Part shown: positions 1 to 9,486 of the stretch, piece after piece | Position numbering within the stretch: the first letter of the stretch is position 1 | Layout: every line of letters starts with the position of its first letter | DNA from: Acidobacteriota bacterium | Lineage (GTDB): Bacteria; Acidobacteriota; Thermoanaerobaculia; Multivoradales; SZUA-115 | NCBI GenBank assembly: GCA_024277255.1 | Contig: JAJRVQ010000102.1 | Span: 1 to 46,224 of the forward strand | Length of the DNA: 46,224 nt | Direction of reading: 5' to 3' | Notes under the pieces: model-generated | The model's database searches: none | What the model was told of the DNA's origin: nothing | Seen by the model: the letters and a program-made list of their open reading frames with translations, nothing else | Translations under genes and position numbers: made by a program

Positions 1-136
1 CCCTAAGAGGCTCGATAGCCTCCATGGAATCGCAAAGATAAAACGCAAACCGTCTGCCAGCCCGCTCAGCTCTGCCAGCCAGTGGAAAACAACAACCTGG
101 ATCTATCCTTAATGGACCGGGTTTCCGGCCGGACCT

Positions 137-155
137 CTAGGCGCGCGTTGCGCGC

Positions 156-159
<4 letters not shown>
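137..159 (-). terminator. Perfect hairpin at the end of ahcY
   Basis: A 10-bp perfect inverted repeat (CTAGGCGCGC / GCGCGCCTAG) with a 3-nt loop spans the ahcY stop codon at 156-158. The GC-rich stem suits a transcription terminator or an mRNA 3'-end stabiliser. No T-run follows on the minus strand, so a classical intrinsic terminator is not proven. Confidence 0.5.
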
Positions 160-1655
<1,496 letters not shown>

Positions 1656-1683
1656 CGGTCTACTCCTTGCTATGGTTAGCGAA

Positions 1684-2694
1684 TCAGTGGTGATCAGTTT
1701 GAGAGGAAAGGGTCGTATCGTTCGTCCGTTTGCGCCGCGCCGTGGCGGCGAACAAGGCTGGCCCTTTGGCCTGCGGATCTGGCGGCAGAGGGCGAACTTG
1801 AGCGGCCTCAAAACCCGCCGTGCTCAGCCAGCTATCCAACCGTTCGGCGGGCAAGCCCAGCCAGAGATGGCCCATCTCATGACGGTACTCTTCGCGCTCG
1901 TGCGGCGCCATGTCGACGATGAGCAGCCGGCCCCCCGGCTTGAGCGTCCGCGCCACCTCGACCAAGGCCTCACCGGGGTCGACGATGTGGTGCAGGACCA
2001 AGAGAAGCACCGCCGCATCGAGTTCCGCCGTCGCCAGCGGTAAGGCTTCGAGTTCGCCTTGCCGCAGCTCGACCCGACCGGCCAAGGGGCCATCGAGGGC
2101 AGCGAGCCGCTGGCGCGCTGCCTCGAGCATCTGCGCCGAGGAGTCCACCGCCACAATACGGCCGACAAAAGGTGCCAGCGCCGTGGCGACACGTCCCGTA
2201 CCGCAGCCCAAGTCGCCCACGGTCCAGTCGCTATCGAGCAGACCGAGCAGAGCCGGGACCTCGGAATGCACGCCGAAGAGCTCACGCCTCAGCTTGTCCC
2301 ACTGGCCGGCCGCCGAAGAGAAGAATTCTCTGGATCGTGTGCGCCGCGAGGCCAGGACGCTGCGCAAGCGCGAGTAGTCCTGCTTGGCCACCGCGGTGTG
2401 GCCGACCTGCTCGCGGGCCAGCTGCCACAGTGGCCGCGCCGCCCCCGCCAGTTGCTCAGGTTCCATCCGGTAGAGCCGGCTTGTGCCGTCGCGGCGGGAG
2501 AGCAACCAACCATCATCGACCAACAGTTTCAAGTGACGGCTGACGGTCGACTGCGGCAATTGCAGGGCTGAACACAGCTCGGTCACCGCCAACTCGCGAC
2601 GCTCCAGCAACGACAGCAACCGCCCCCGTGTGGGGTCGGCCAGGGTGGACATACGGTCGAGAATGAGAGGACGTTCACTGGCCATTTGTGGCAT
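1684..2694 (-). CDS. sahR: SahR-like ArsR-family regulator with C-terminal SAM/SAH-binding methyltransferase domain
   Basis: The product has 336 residues. Residues ~10-95 form an ArsR winged helix ([15 protein letters not shown], then the recognition-helix region [13 protein letters not shown]). Residues ~130-320 form a class I methyltransferase fold with motif [13 protein letters not shown] and the post-I acid in IVAVDSS. In SahR, known from Proteobacteria, a methyltransferase-like domain senses SAH and the protein represses ahcY and other SAM-cycle genes. The same architecture and the ahcY neighbour 28 bp downstream support the name. Whether the domain still methylates anything cannot be seen. 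Three Met codons (residues 1, 4 and 15) could serve as start; the first is reported, and the third lies at the start of the HTH homology. An ArsR-methyltransferase of other specificity is the alternative. Confidence 0.82.
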   Translation of the reverse strand: MPQMASERPLILDRMSTLADPTRGRLLSLLERRELAVTELCSALQLPQSTVSRHLKLLVDDGWLLSRRDGTSRLYRMEPEQLAGAARPLWQLAREQVGHTAVAKQDYSRLRSVLASRRTRSREFFSSAAGQWDKLRRELFGVHSEVPALLGLLDSDWTVGDLGCGTGRVATALAPFVGRIVAVDSSAQMLEAARQRLAALDGPLAGRVELRQGELEALPLATAELDAAVLLLVLHHIVDPGEALVEVARTLKPGGRLLIVDMAPHEREEYRHEMGHLWLGLPAERLDSWLSTAGFEAAQVRPLPPDPQAKGPALFAATARRKRTNDTTLSSQTDHH

Positions 2695-2765
2695 CCAGGT
2701 GGAGCGGAGGGTTTGTGAACGGTCTGTTGCGGCACCTGGTAGCTACCATCCGTCCATCCGGCTTG

Positions 2766-2794
2766 ATTGTTATTCATCAGAAAAGCCCTGTCAA
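2766..2794 (-). promoter_or_regulatory. Predicted sigma-70 promoter of sahR-ahcY
   Basis: On the minus strand a consensus -35 TTGACA (2789-2794) is followed after exactly 17 bp by AACAAT (2766-2771, 4 of 6 matches to TATAAT). The predicted transcript starts about 65 nt upstream of the sahR start codon. Confidence 0.55.
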
Positions 2795-2799
2795 GGGCT
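2784..2799. promoter_or_regulatory. Palindromic candidate operator over the sahR -35 box
   Basis: AGCCCTTGACAGGGCT (minus strand) is a 6-4-6 perfect palindrome whose centre is the -35 hexamer of the predicted sahR promoter. A dimeric ArsR repressor bound here would block RNA polymerase. Binding by the SahR-like protein is inferred from position and symmetry only. Confidence 0.5.
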
Positions 2800-2814
2800 A
2801 GAATTGGGCTACTC

Positions 2815-2843
2815 TTGACTGACCGGGAGACCAAGCGTAGACT
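2815..2843 (+). promoter_or_regulatory. Predicted sigma-70 promoter of the bactofilin gene
   Basis: TTGACT at 2815-2820 and TAGACT at 2838-2843 are separated by 17 bp. The predicted start lies near 2850, leaving a leader of about 80 nt. It is divergent from the sahR promoter 20 bp away. Confidence 0.5.
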
Positions 2844-2931
2844 CTGAGCTATAAATGAATACACAACGCCCTGGCCCCATCTCTGCCTATCCGTCTGACT
2901 TGCCCAACTTTGACCAGGAGATCTTCTCTCG

Positions 2932-3510
2932 ATGTGGAAACGATCCGACAACGAGCCTGCGCAGCCGGCAGACAGCAACCCACAGTCGCAACGCCCCCGT
3001 GCCAACGTCACCAGCCGCGGCAAGGATTCGCCCCCAGGAGCGGGCGCGATGATCGGTCCGTCGATTACCATCCGCGGAGACTTGAGCGGACAGGAAGATC
3101 TACAAGTCGAAGGTAGGGTCGAGGGCAAGATCAACCTCAAACAGAATCTGGTCACGGTCGGCGCACAGGGCCGGGTCAAAGCCGACATCTATGGCAGGTT
3201 GATCGAGGTCGAGGGCGAGGTGGAAGGCAATCTCTTCGGCGAGGAGCAGGTCATCGTTCGCCGTAGCGGTTCGGTGCGCGGCAACATCACGGCCCCTCGG
3301 GTCTCGCTCGAGGACGGCGCCAACTTCAAGGGCACGATCGACATGGATCCCAAGGCCAACCGGCGCAAAGCTGAAGGGGCGAAGCAACCACAGGGAGTGG
3401 TTGCAGGCTCGGGAGCCAGGGTAGGCGCCGCCGTGCGCCCAAACGCACCGCCCGCGACCGGGGGCCCAGCCAGCGCCAAACCGGCACCCGGCGGCGGTCA
3501 CAAACGCTGA
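2932..3510 (+). CDS. Bactofilin family cytoskeletal protein
   Basis: Bactofilins polymerise without nucleotide into filaments that scaffold cell-shape, stalk or peptidoglycan-modifying enzymes. Residues ~40-145 of this 192-residue protein show the beta-helical core of short repeated turns with alternating Gly, Val and Ile: IGPSITIRGDLSG, LQVEGRVEGKI, VTVGAQGRVKADI, IEVEGEVEGNL, VIVRRSGSVRGNI. The flanks are disordered: an N-terminal tail rich in Gln, Pro and Arg, and a C-terminal tail rich in Ala, Pro and Gly ending in basic residues. This core-plus-tails layout is normal for the family. An AGGAG about 12 nt upstream supports the start. It is followed at 3603 on the same strand by a methyltransferase gene. 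Confidence 0.9.
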   Translation: MWKRSDNEPAQPADSNPQSQRPRANVTSRGKDSPPGAGAMIGPSITIRGDLSGQEDLQVEGRVEGKINLKQNLVTVGAQGRVKADIYGRLIEVEGEVEGNLFGEEQVIVRRSGSVRGNITAPRVSLEDGANFKGTIDMDPKANRRKAEGAKQPQGVVAGSGARVGAAVRPNAPPATGGPASAKPAPGGGHKR

Positions 3511-3602
3511 GCGACGCGGGCTGCCAGCGTTGCGGAGGATCACCGGCTACCATCGTGCCCACGGTTCGGATACAGCAGCGGTCTAACCAGGCGAGGTAGA
3601 GG

Positions 3603-4283
3603 GTGTTTCTTCGCAAGACCCGGCCACACAGACCCACCAAGAGTGGAGAAGAGGGAGCCACCGAGCGCAAGTCTCCGGCTCTGCAAGCACTCTTCGAGCA
3701 GATGGATGACGGTAATCGGCAGCGCGTCCTCGACCTCGGACCGGCCTCAGGCGAGAATGTCGCCTTCTTCGCCGATCGTGCCTGTACCCTCCACGTCGAG
3801 GATCTCTACACGACGCTGCGCGACCGTATCGCGGCGGGCCCGGGGCGTGCCGAGGAGCTGTTGCCCATCCCCGAGGAGACGCGCTTCGATGTCGTGTTGA
3901 CCTGGGATCTGTTCAACTACGTCGATGCCGAGGAACTGGCCGATCTCGCCTCTCGCCTGGCCAGGCTCTGCCGTCCCGGCGCCTTGCTCTACGCCATGAT
4001 CGGCTACCTGGCGGAAATCCCTGATCGCCCCACACGCTACCGGCTGATCAACTCCTCAACCCTGCTCTACGACCCACCGAGCACCCTGACCAGCGCCAGC
4101 AAGCGATACAGCACTCGCGATCTCAGCCAGGCTCTGCGCGGCTTCCGTTTGGCGACCTCCTTTCTGTTGCGCAACGGCTACCAGGAGTTTCTCTTCATTC
4201 GCGAGGAGGACAGCGAGACGCAGGCAGAGGAGGAGGGCACGGATTCTATCCACGATGGAACATCGACTCCGGCTTCACCGTAG
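3603..4283 (+). CDS. Class I SAM-dependent methyltransferase-like protein
   Basis: The product has 226 residues. Residues ~38-50 give a motif I-like VLDLGPASGENVAFF, followed by an acidic post-I residue (LHVEDLY) and the motif IV-like FDVVLTWDLFNYVD. This pattern is typical of class I methyltransferases with an unknown acceptor. Motif I reads GPASGEN rather than GxGxG, so SAM binding is probable but not certain. The start is a GTG; the upstream AGGTAGAGG is a modest ribosome site, so a later start is possible. The acidic C-terminal tail (EEDSETQAEEEG) looks disordered. A 7-bp inverted repeat begins at its stop codon. Confidence 0.6.
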   Translation: MFLRKTRPHRPTKSGEEGATERKSPALQALFEQMDDGNRQRVLDLGPASGENVAFFADRACTLHVEDLYTTLRDRIAAGPGRAEELLPIPEETRFDVVLTWDLFNYVDAEELADLASRLARLCRPGALLYAMIGYLAEIPDRPTRYRLINSSTLLYDPPSTLTSASKRYSTRDLSQALRGFRLATSFLLRNGYQEFLFIREEDSETQAEEEGTDSIHDGTSTPASP

Positions 4284-4307
4284 GGTGAGTGCATTCGACT
4301 CTCACCC
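4283..4307 (+). terminator. Intercistronic hairpin (GGGTGAG / CTCACCC)
   Basis: A 7-bp perfect stem with an 11-nt loop starts within the methyltransferase stop codon and ends 6 bp before the pspC-type ribosome site. No T-run follows, so it may be a weak terminator or an mRNA processing/stability element. Confidence 0.35.
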
Positions 4308-4326
4308 ACTACGAAGGAGTCCATCG

Positions 4327-4527
4327 ATGACCATAGATGCAAAACGCCCCCTGGTTCGCCCCAGCGGACGCGGCATGATCGCCGGAGTTTGTGCCGGCCT
4401 GGCGGATTGGCTCGGCTGGGATGTCACCCTGGTTCGCATCGCCTATGTCGCCGTTTCCATTTGCTCCGCCGCTTTCCCGGGAGTCCTCGCCTATCTCATC
4501 CTCTGGGTTCTGATGCCCAAGAGGTGA
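4327..4527 (+). CDS. Small PspC-domain membrane protein
   Basis: This 66-residue protein is essentially one PspC domain. A basic N-terminus (KRPLVRPSGRGMIAGVCAGLADWLGWD) is followed by the hydrophobic stretch VRIAYVAVSICSAAFPGVLAYLILWVLMP. PspC domains sit in the inner membrane; in enterobacteria PspC activates the phage-shock envelope-stress response, but most stand-alone copies have no known role. The ATG at 4327 follows a strong AAGGAG. The frame is open upstream to 4255, but that part lacks family homology. No pspA, pspB or pspF is nearby. Confidence 0.88.
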   Translation: MTIDAKRPLVRPSGRGMIAGVCAGLADWLGWDVTLVRIAYVAVSICSAAFPGVLAYLILWVLMPKR

Positions 4528-4908
4528 GTGGCGAGTACCGGCTGATAAGGTCGCGCCGTCCTGTTGCGGCGCCTTCTCAGCCCGCTCCAAGGTGAACTGC
4601 TCACCGAGGAGCGCGCATCTTTGCTGGCGCTAGCCTCGACGCTGCGCCAGTTCGACGCGACGCAGGAGGCCTCGAGAATGGTCGACTCCGTACAGCCTTG
4701 GAAGCGCTGCGCGACCGAATCCGCTAGCCGGGGGCTGGGAACTCGCGCCGCACCACTCTCCCCATAGATACAACACAAGGCCATATCGATACAGCGAAGC
4801 ATGCCAAAAGAGCGATTTCTAATCACCCAGTCATTCTTGTCACGGTTCTAAGAGACGCGACACCTCCCTGTCTGAAGCGATATTTCTTATCTTTTCCGGG
4901 AGAACCTG
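4528..4908. other. Gap of 381 bp without a convincing gene
   Basis: A GC hairpin with stem GCGCCG / CGGCGC at 4553-4572 could end the pspC transcript. A small frame at 4564-4767 (67 codons) has no visible ribosome site or known motif. The last 100 bp are relatively AT-rich and probably carry the promoter of the next gene, whose ribosome site GGGAGA lies just before 4909. Confidence 0.4.
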
Positions 4909-5502
4909 ATGACTCGATTCTTTCCCTCGCTGACCTTTCTCTTGGCGACCACGGTGCTGATGCCGGCACAGCTTCTCGCCACCACGGTCCAACACTTCTC
5001 TACCGCCGAACTCACCCTCGGTGCCCAAGTCATCGTCGAGGGCGAGTGCCTCGACTCTCAGCCCATCTGGATCGGCGGCACTCTAGTGACCGCGGTGAGG
5101 TTTCAGGTTTCGGCGCGCTTGAAGGGCGATCCGCCAAACCTGATCTCCGTCGTCCTTCCAGGTGGTATCGACCTCGACCGCGAAGTGCCGGTGCAAGTGA
5201 CCTACCCCGGCATACCGACCATGTCACCAAGGCAAGAGATGCTCCTCTTCCTCGTCCCCTACACCGCCATGGCCGATTCCTACACCGTCCTCGGCATGGC
5301 GCAGGGCAAGTATTCGATCTCGCCCGACTCACTGGGAAGTAAGCAGGCGCAGAGCGATGCCACGGGTCTCACCCTGGCGACGACCGCGGCCCGAGGCTCG
5401 GTTCACGAATTGAAGCTGGAGCTTCTGCGCCGGCAAATCGCCGAGCTACTCGCCGGCGACACCACGGCGAGCCCCCCGGCTGCCGCCCCTCTCTCCAACT
5501 GA
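4909..5502 (+). CDS. Secreted protein of unknown function paired with a matrixin-like protease
   Basis: The product has 197 residues with a signal peptide (FPSLTFLLATTVLMPAQLLA, cleavage near residue 24). The mature part opens with TTVQHFSTAELTLGAQVIVEGECL and continues as a beta-rich domain (~30-130) containing VVLPGGIDLDRE and QEMLLFLVPY. The C-terminal ~50 residues are helical and end in a Pro/Ala tail. No catalytic motif was recognised. The gene ends 96 bp before a secreted matrixin-like metalloprotease on the same strand. A role with that protease, such as an inhibitor or cofactor, is possible but inferred from position only. Confidence 0.65.
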   Translation: MTRFFPSLTFLLATTVLMPAQLLATTVQHFSTAELTLGAQVIVEGECLDSQPIWIGGTLVTAVRFQVSARLKGDPPNLISVVLPGGIDLDREVPVQVTYPGIPTMSPRQEMLLFLVPYTAMADSYTVLGMAQGKYSISPDSLGSKQAQSDATGLTLATTAARGSVHELKLELLRRQIAELLAGDTTASPPAAAPLSN

Positions 5503-5598
5503 CCATCCAGTCCCCCCCACGCGGTGCAATCCACCGGCAACACGATCTTGCCCCTTCCCTCTGAAGGTTCCCAGCCTCAGATCTGCCAAGGAGATCCA

Positions 5599-7527
5599 AT
5601 GCGCACCTTGTTGTCAGGCTACAGCTTGAGCCTGTTCTTTCTGCTATCGCTCGTCCCTCACTCCGCCCACGCCGGCGGTTCCCTCCTCACCCTCAGCTTC
5701 AACGATTTGAAACCCTCACCGATCGCCGGAGAAGTTCTCGTCACCCTCGCTCCGATCCGGCGCGACGCGCGCTGCATTCCCACTCCGTACAGCGTCAATA
5801 CCGTCCATGACCCGATTCCCAACCCCTTGGGCGCCCCCGTGACCTCGATCGCCGATGCCGCGGCGACTCTGCAGACGGCGTTTGACAGCTGGAACAATAT
5901 CCGCACCTCGTTTGCCGACCTGCGCATCGCCTCCACCGTCGAGCGAACGGCAGGCCCCACTTTCGACACCATCAACGAAGTGACCTTCATCGCCCCGTCC
6001 GGTTTTGGATTGACCGGCCTGATCGCGGCTTCCATTCCCATCACGCTGCCGGTGGACACGTTCTTTCCCGACGGCCTGGATCTCGATTTCGACGGCGACC
6101 CCGACGTCTCGAACGCGATCGAGAGCTGTGCCGACATCGACGGCGACGGCGACTGGGAAATCCCGCAAGGAACCTACCCCGCCGGCACCATCCTCGACAA
6201 CGACATCTACTTCGACGCCTCGGCCATCCGCTTCACCACCGGCGATGCAGCGGTCGATAGCAACCCCCAATCGGTAGACCTGCTAGCCGTCGCCACCCAT
6301 GAGGCGGGACACGCCCAGGGTTTGGCGCATGCGATGGAAAACCAGCTCAGCGACCACGATGGCACCCAGACAACGATGTACATCACGGTCGACGCCAGCG
6401 ACCCCAAGGACCAGTTCGGCATTCGCTCTCTGTCGAGCGATGACATCGCCTACAGCTCCTACTTCTACCCCGAAGGAACCGCCAACCAAGGCCCCGCCGC
6501 CCTGCAAAGCGGTGATATCGCATTCCGCCATGCCTACGGTTTACTCGCCGGAACAGTGAGCGACGGGGCCAGCGGCAAACCGATTGCCGGGGCCAGCGTC
6601 AGCGCCATCAACCTGTTCACCGGTCGTACCACCGGCGCCGGCTATAGCGGTACGGCGCAGTATTCGTTGGACATGACCACTTTCGACCTCAAAGCGATCG
6701 ACCCGATCAGCGTGGTGGACGGCAGCTACGAGATACCGCTACCCCTCGGCCTCTACAAGCTTGCGATCGAAGCGCCGGACGGCGCTCCTGGCATTGCCGA
6801 GGAGATCAACCACACGGTCACCATCGGCAACCGGCTCGGCCAGCTGAGATTCAACGAGGAGTTCTACAACGGCGGTCGGGAGGCGGCCATCGAGTACTCG
6901 CCCGGTGCAGCATCCCTGGCCGTTTCCTTTCCCGGCTATCGCTACGACGGCTTCGACTTCGTGACCAACCGCCAGGAGGAGATCGCCGGCTTCGGAGCCT
7001 TGACCAAGATCGCCTTCCTCGACCCGACCCCAGGGATGTACTTCGCGGTTCGGGTTCCCGGCGCCGAGATCCTCGCCGCCGATCAAGGCAACGGTCTGGC
7101 CTTGCAGTCCGCCGACTACTTCACCTTTCCGCGGAAGCGGGCCGACGTTGCCCTCTTCTCGCAGGCGATACTTACCTCCGGCTCGGTCACCGGTACTCAA
7201 GTGACGATCGACCTGGCAAGGCCCCTCGATTCGGTCCACGGTTTTGCCGGCCAGGATGGTGATTTCACTCCGTTCTACTTCCGTCGCCCACAGAAGCTGG
7301 GCCGCAAGGTCCTGCGTAAGCTGCGCAAGGGCCAGATCGAGGATCTGTTTCTCGTTTTGCGTCTCCCTTCCGCCACCCCCTTCCCGACGCAGAGCGGCCT
7401 GGCCCCGGCCGTCGGCGTCAGCCAACCTGTGAACCGGGCGATGTCCTACATCTCCACCGACGGCAAGAACTGGACGGCGGTGACGGACTTCGACTTCATG
7501 TTCCGGCTGGTGATGACCGCGCTCTAG
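5599..7527 (+). CDS. Secreted matrixin-like zinc metalloprotease
   Basis: This 642-residue exported protein begins with a signal peptide (LLSGYSLSLFFLLSLVPHSAHA). Residues ~40-305 form a metzincin domain with the zinc motif HEAGHAQGLAH, which matches HExxHxxGxxH with Glu as catalytic base; a downstream TTMY may be the Met-turn. Before it lie Asp-rich calcium-type loops (DLDFDGDPD and DIDGDGDWE). Residues ~330-425 resemble a carboxypeptidase-regulatory beta-sandwich (GTVSDGASGKPIAGASV). The last ~200 residues are beta-rich and probably mediate substrate or surface binding. The ATG at 5599 follows AAGGAG. It likely degrades extracellular protein; the substrate is unknown. Confidence 0.85.
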   Translation: MRTLLSGYSLSLFFLLSLVPHSAHAGGSLLTLSFNDLKPSPIAGEVLVTLAPIRRDARCIPTPYSVNTVHDPIPNPLGAPVTSIADAAATLQTAFDSWNNIRTSFADLRIASTVERTAGPTFDTINEVTFIAPSGFGLTGLIAASIPITLPVDTFFPDGLDLDFDGDPDVSNAIESCADIDGDGDWEIPQGTYPAGTILDNDIYFDASAIRFTTGDAAVDSNPQSVDLLAVATHEAGHAQGLAHAMENQLSDHDGTQTTMYITVDASDPKDQFGIRSLSSDDIAYSSYFYPEGTANQGPAALQSGDIAFRHAYGLLAGTVSDGASGKPIAGASVSAINLFTGRTTGAGYSGTAQYSLDMTTFDLKAIDPISVVDGSYEIPLPLGLYKLAIEAPDGAPGIAEEINHTVTIGNRLGQLRFNEEFYNGGREAAIEYSPGAASLAVSFPGYRYDGFDFVTNRQEEIAGFGALTKIAFLDPTPGMYFAVRVPGAEILAADQGNGLALQSADYFTFPRKRADVALFSQAILTSGSVTGTQVTIDLARPLDSVHGFAGQDGDFTPFYFRRPQKLGRKVLRKLRKGQIEDLFLVLRLPSATPFPTQSGLAPAVGVSQPVNRAMSYISTDGKNWTAVTDFDFMFRLVMTAL

Positions 7528-7537
7528 CAGCCCGATT

Positions 7538-7568
7538 CCGGGAGGTCTCTTCGCGGGCCTCCCGGTTT
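7538..7568. terminator. Terminator between convergent genes
   Basis: CCGGGAGG (7538-7545) pairs with CCTCCCGG (7558-7565) across a 12-nt loop and is followed by TTT on the plus strand. It lies between the protease stop at 7527 and the convergent glycosyltransferase stop at 7577, so it could serve both directions. Confidence 0.65.
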
Positions 7569-7576
7569 CGGTTCGT

Positions 7577-8464
7577 TCAGCCTTCGGCCGGAACTTCGGC
7601 CCGGTCCAGTTCGTCGAGGCCGGCCCAGACCTCTTCGTTGTCGTCGAACGGCGGTAGATTGGGCCTGATCCCACGCTTCTCGTTGACCCGCCAACCCCAC
7701 AGTGTCGCCCACTTCACATAGGTGCCGAAGGCCTGAAGGAGACAGAAGACCAGGCCGCGCATGCCGTCGAAGAGGCCGAACTGTAGGAAGTAGACGCGGA
7801 TGAACCGCCACAGCGACCGTCCCAGGACCTGACCGACACCTGAGTTCTTGCCCTCCCGCCAGGCCTGCGAGGCTCCCCAATAGCTGTACTTCATGATGCG
7901 CGGGATGTACTCGTCGAGCGACTCCACCATGTAATGCTCCATCGAATTCTTGAGCATGGGGGCGGGGCCACGCGTCTTCATGTCGGCGTGCACGCGGCGG
8001 TTGGGATAGCGCGCGGTGCCGGTGCGCACCAGCCGCACGACACTGTCGTGCTGCCAGCCGGAAAAGCGGATCACCTGGTCGAGGAAGTAGCAGCGGCGAT
8101 GAATGGTGTAGGCGTCATAGCGCGGACCTTCGGCGAGCAGAGTCTCGATCTCCTGCTGCAGTTCCGGCGTGCACCGTTCGTCGGCGTCGTAGATCAGGAT
8201 CCAATCATGGAGGACCTGATCCATCGCCCAGTTCTTCTGTGAGGCGGAGCCAAAGTAGGTCCGCTGTACGAAGGTGACCCCTTCTATAGCCTGCACCACC
8301 TCGGCTGTCTTGTCGGTCGAAAAGGAGTCGACCACCAAGATCTCGTCGCACCAGAGGAGCGATTCGATGCAAGCACCGATGTTCTGCTCCTCGTTGAAGG
8401 TGGTGACGATCGCCGAAACCTTCGGTCTCTTACTGGAAATTGCGCTAGAAGCTGGTTTTGCCAT
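7577..8464 (-). CDS. Family 2 glycosyltransferase (WaaE-like)
   Basis: This 295-residue GT-A enzyme transfers a sugar from a nucleotide-sugar to a lipopolysaccharide core, capsule or related glycan. Residues ~16-120 show the nucleotide-binding opening VSAIVTTFNEEQNIGACIESL, the sequence EILVVDSFSTDKT, and the metal-binding DADE in LIYDADERC. The middle part (SGWQHDSVVRLVRTG) and the C-terminal hydrophobic helix region (~225-265) match the WaaE/beta-1,4-glucosyltransferase subgroup, which attaches to the inner membrane. The ATG at 8462-8464 precedes the first conserved strand by 15 residues. The frame is open upstream but would overlap the divergent acyltransferase gene. The acceptor is unknown. 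Confidence 0.88.
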   Translation of the reverse strand: MAKPASSAISSKRPKVSAIVTTFNEEQNIGACIESLLWCDEILVVDSFSTDKTAEVVQAIEGVTFVQRTYFGSASQKNWAMDQVLHDWILIYDADERCTPELQQEIETLLAEGPRYDAYTIHRRCYFLDQVIRFSGWQHDSVVRLVRTGTARYPNRRVHADMKTRGPAPMLKNSMEHYMVESLDEYIPRIMKYSYWGASQAWREGKNSGVGQVLGRSLWRFIRVYFLQFGLFDGMRGLVFCLLQAFGTYVKWATLWGWRVNEKRGIRPNLPPFDDNEEVWAGLDELDRAEVPAEG

Positions 8465-8649
8465 CCCGGCGATCCTAGCAGGATTGGAGCCCGTGTCCTG
8501 GGCGGAAAGTTCACGGCCATTCGAGGGCCGAGTCAACCTACCTGGTAAAGTCTTTCGCCTGACCCCTGATCGCCAAATCCTCTGTCGAAATCCGAGGTTC
8601 CGGCTCACCGAGCCGCGATCCCGCTTCACTGGAAGAGCGTCCGCCAGCC

Positions 8650-9486
8650 ATGAGATCACTACTCAGTTTCGCCGTGCTGTACAGCGCCAAGGTGTTCAGC
8701 CGGCTTTTCTACCGCCATCGCGTCGAGTGGGTCCACGACATCGATCCCCAACAGGATCCCTGGCAAGGCTACCGGGTGTGCATCATTCTCAATCACACCA
8801 GCCTCTTCGAGTTTCTGTGGGCGGGCAGCCCGCCGGCCCGTTTTCTTTGGCAGATCGCCCGCCACGGCGTCCTGCCGGTCGCCGAAGTCACCATCCGTCG
8901 CCCGTTGACCGGCAAGTTCTTCCAGCTGATCGCACAGAATGTCGTGTCGATCAGTCGCGAGCGCGACCACACCTGGCAGCAGGTGCTGGCCAGCATCGAC
9001 GACTCGCAAGCTCTCGTCATCTTGGCGCCGGAAGGCCGCATGATGCGCCGGGACGGTCTCGACAAGAAGGGCAAGCCGATGACGGTGCGCGGCGGTATCG
9101 CCGACATTCTGCTGGCGGTACCCGAAGGCCGGCTGTTGGTGGCCTACAGCACCGGTCTCCACCATGTGCAGGCTCCCGGTGATCGCTGGCCCCGCCTGTT
9201 CCAGCAGATCTGGCTACGGCTGGAGAGCATCGACATCGCACCGTACCGGGAGCGATTGCTGGCCGAAACCGGCAATCGAGGATTCAAGCATGCCCTGGTT
9301 GCCGACCTCGAGCGCCGCCGGGATCTTTACTGTTATCCCGACGGCAAGATCCCGCCGCGCGCCGCGCGCCGCCGCTCCTCCGACACCCGGAAGGACGAGT
9401 CGTCAAGCGCCGGCTACGAGGAAGCCAGCAGCGAGGAAGCCGGCGACGGACAAGCCAGCAAGGCGGCGCCGAAGGCTCCGCAGTAG
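8650..9486 (+). CDS. PlsC-like acyltransferase
   Basis: The product has 278 residues with a PlsC-type acyltransferase core. Residues ~45-60 give ILNHTSLFEF, which fills the HxxxxD catalytic position as H-x4-E. The acceptor-binding block LAPEGRMMRRDG lies near residues 125-137. Enzymes of this type move an acyl chain to lysophospholipid or a related acceptor at the inner membrane. Replacement of the usual Asp by Glu is notable, and the acceptor may not be lysophosphatidate. The C-terminus is a hydrophilic, low-complexity tail rich in Ser, Glu and Ala (from ~245). That tail is encoded in the 73 bp where the gene overlaps the convergent pantothenate kinase gene. Confidence 0.75.
   Translation: MRSLLSFAVLYSAKVFSRLFYRHRVEWVHDIDPQQDPWQGYRVCIILNHTSLFEFLWAGSPPARFLWQIARHGVLPVAEVTIRRPLTGKFFQLIAQNVVSISRERDHTWQQVLASIDDSQALVILAPEGRMMRRDGLDKKGKPMTVRGGIADILLAVPEGRLLVAYSTGLHHVQAPGDRWPRLFQQIWLRLESIDIAPYRERLLAETGNRGFKHALVADLERRRDLYCYPDGKIPPRAARRRSSDTRKDESSSAGYEEASSEEAGDGQASKAAPKAPQ

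Noticed and set aside
1656..1683. SAH or SAM riboswitch upstream of ahcY
   Set aside because: The interval between the regulator and ahcY is only 28 bp, too short for the known riboswitch folds; control is better explained by the SahR-like protein.
4564..4767. Possible 67-residue gene in the gap after pspC
   Set aside because: No ribosome site, no recognisable motif and no operon context; left as non-coding.
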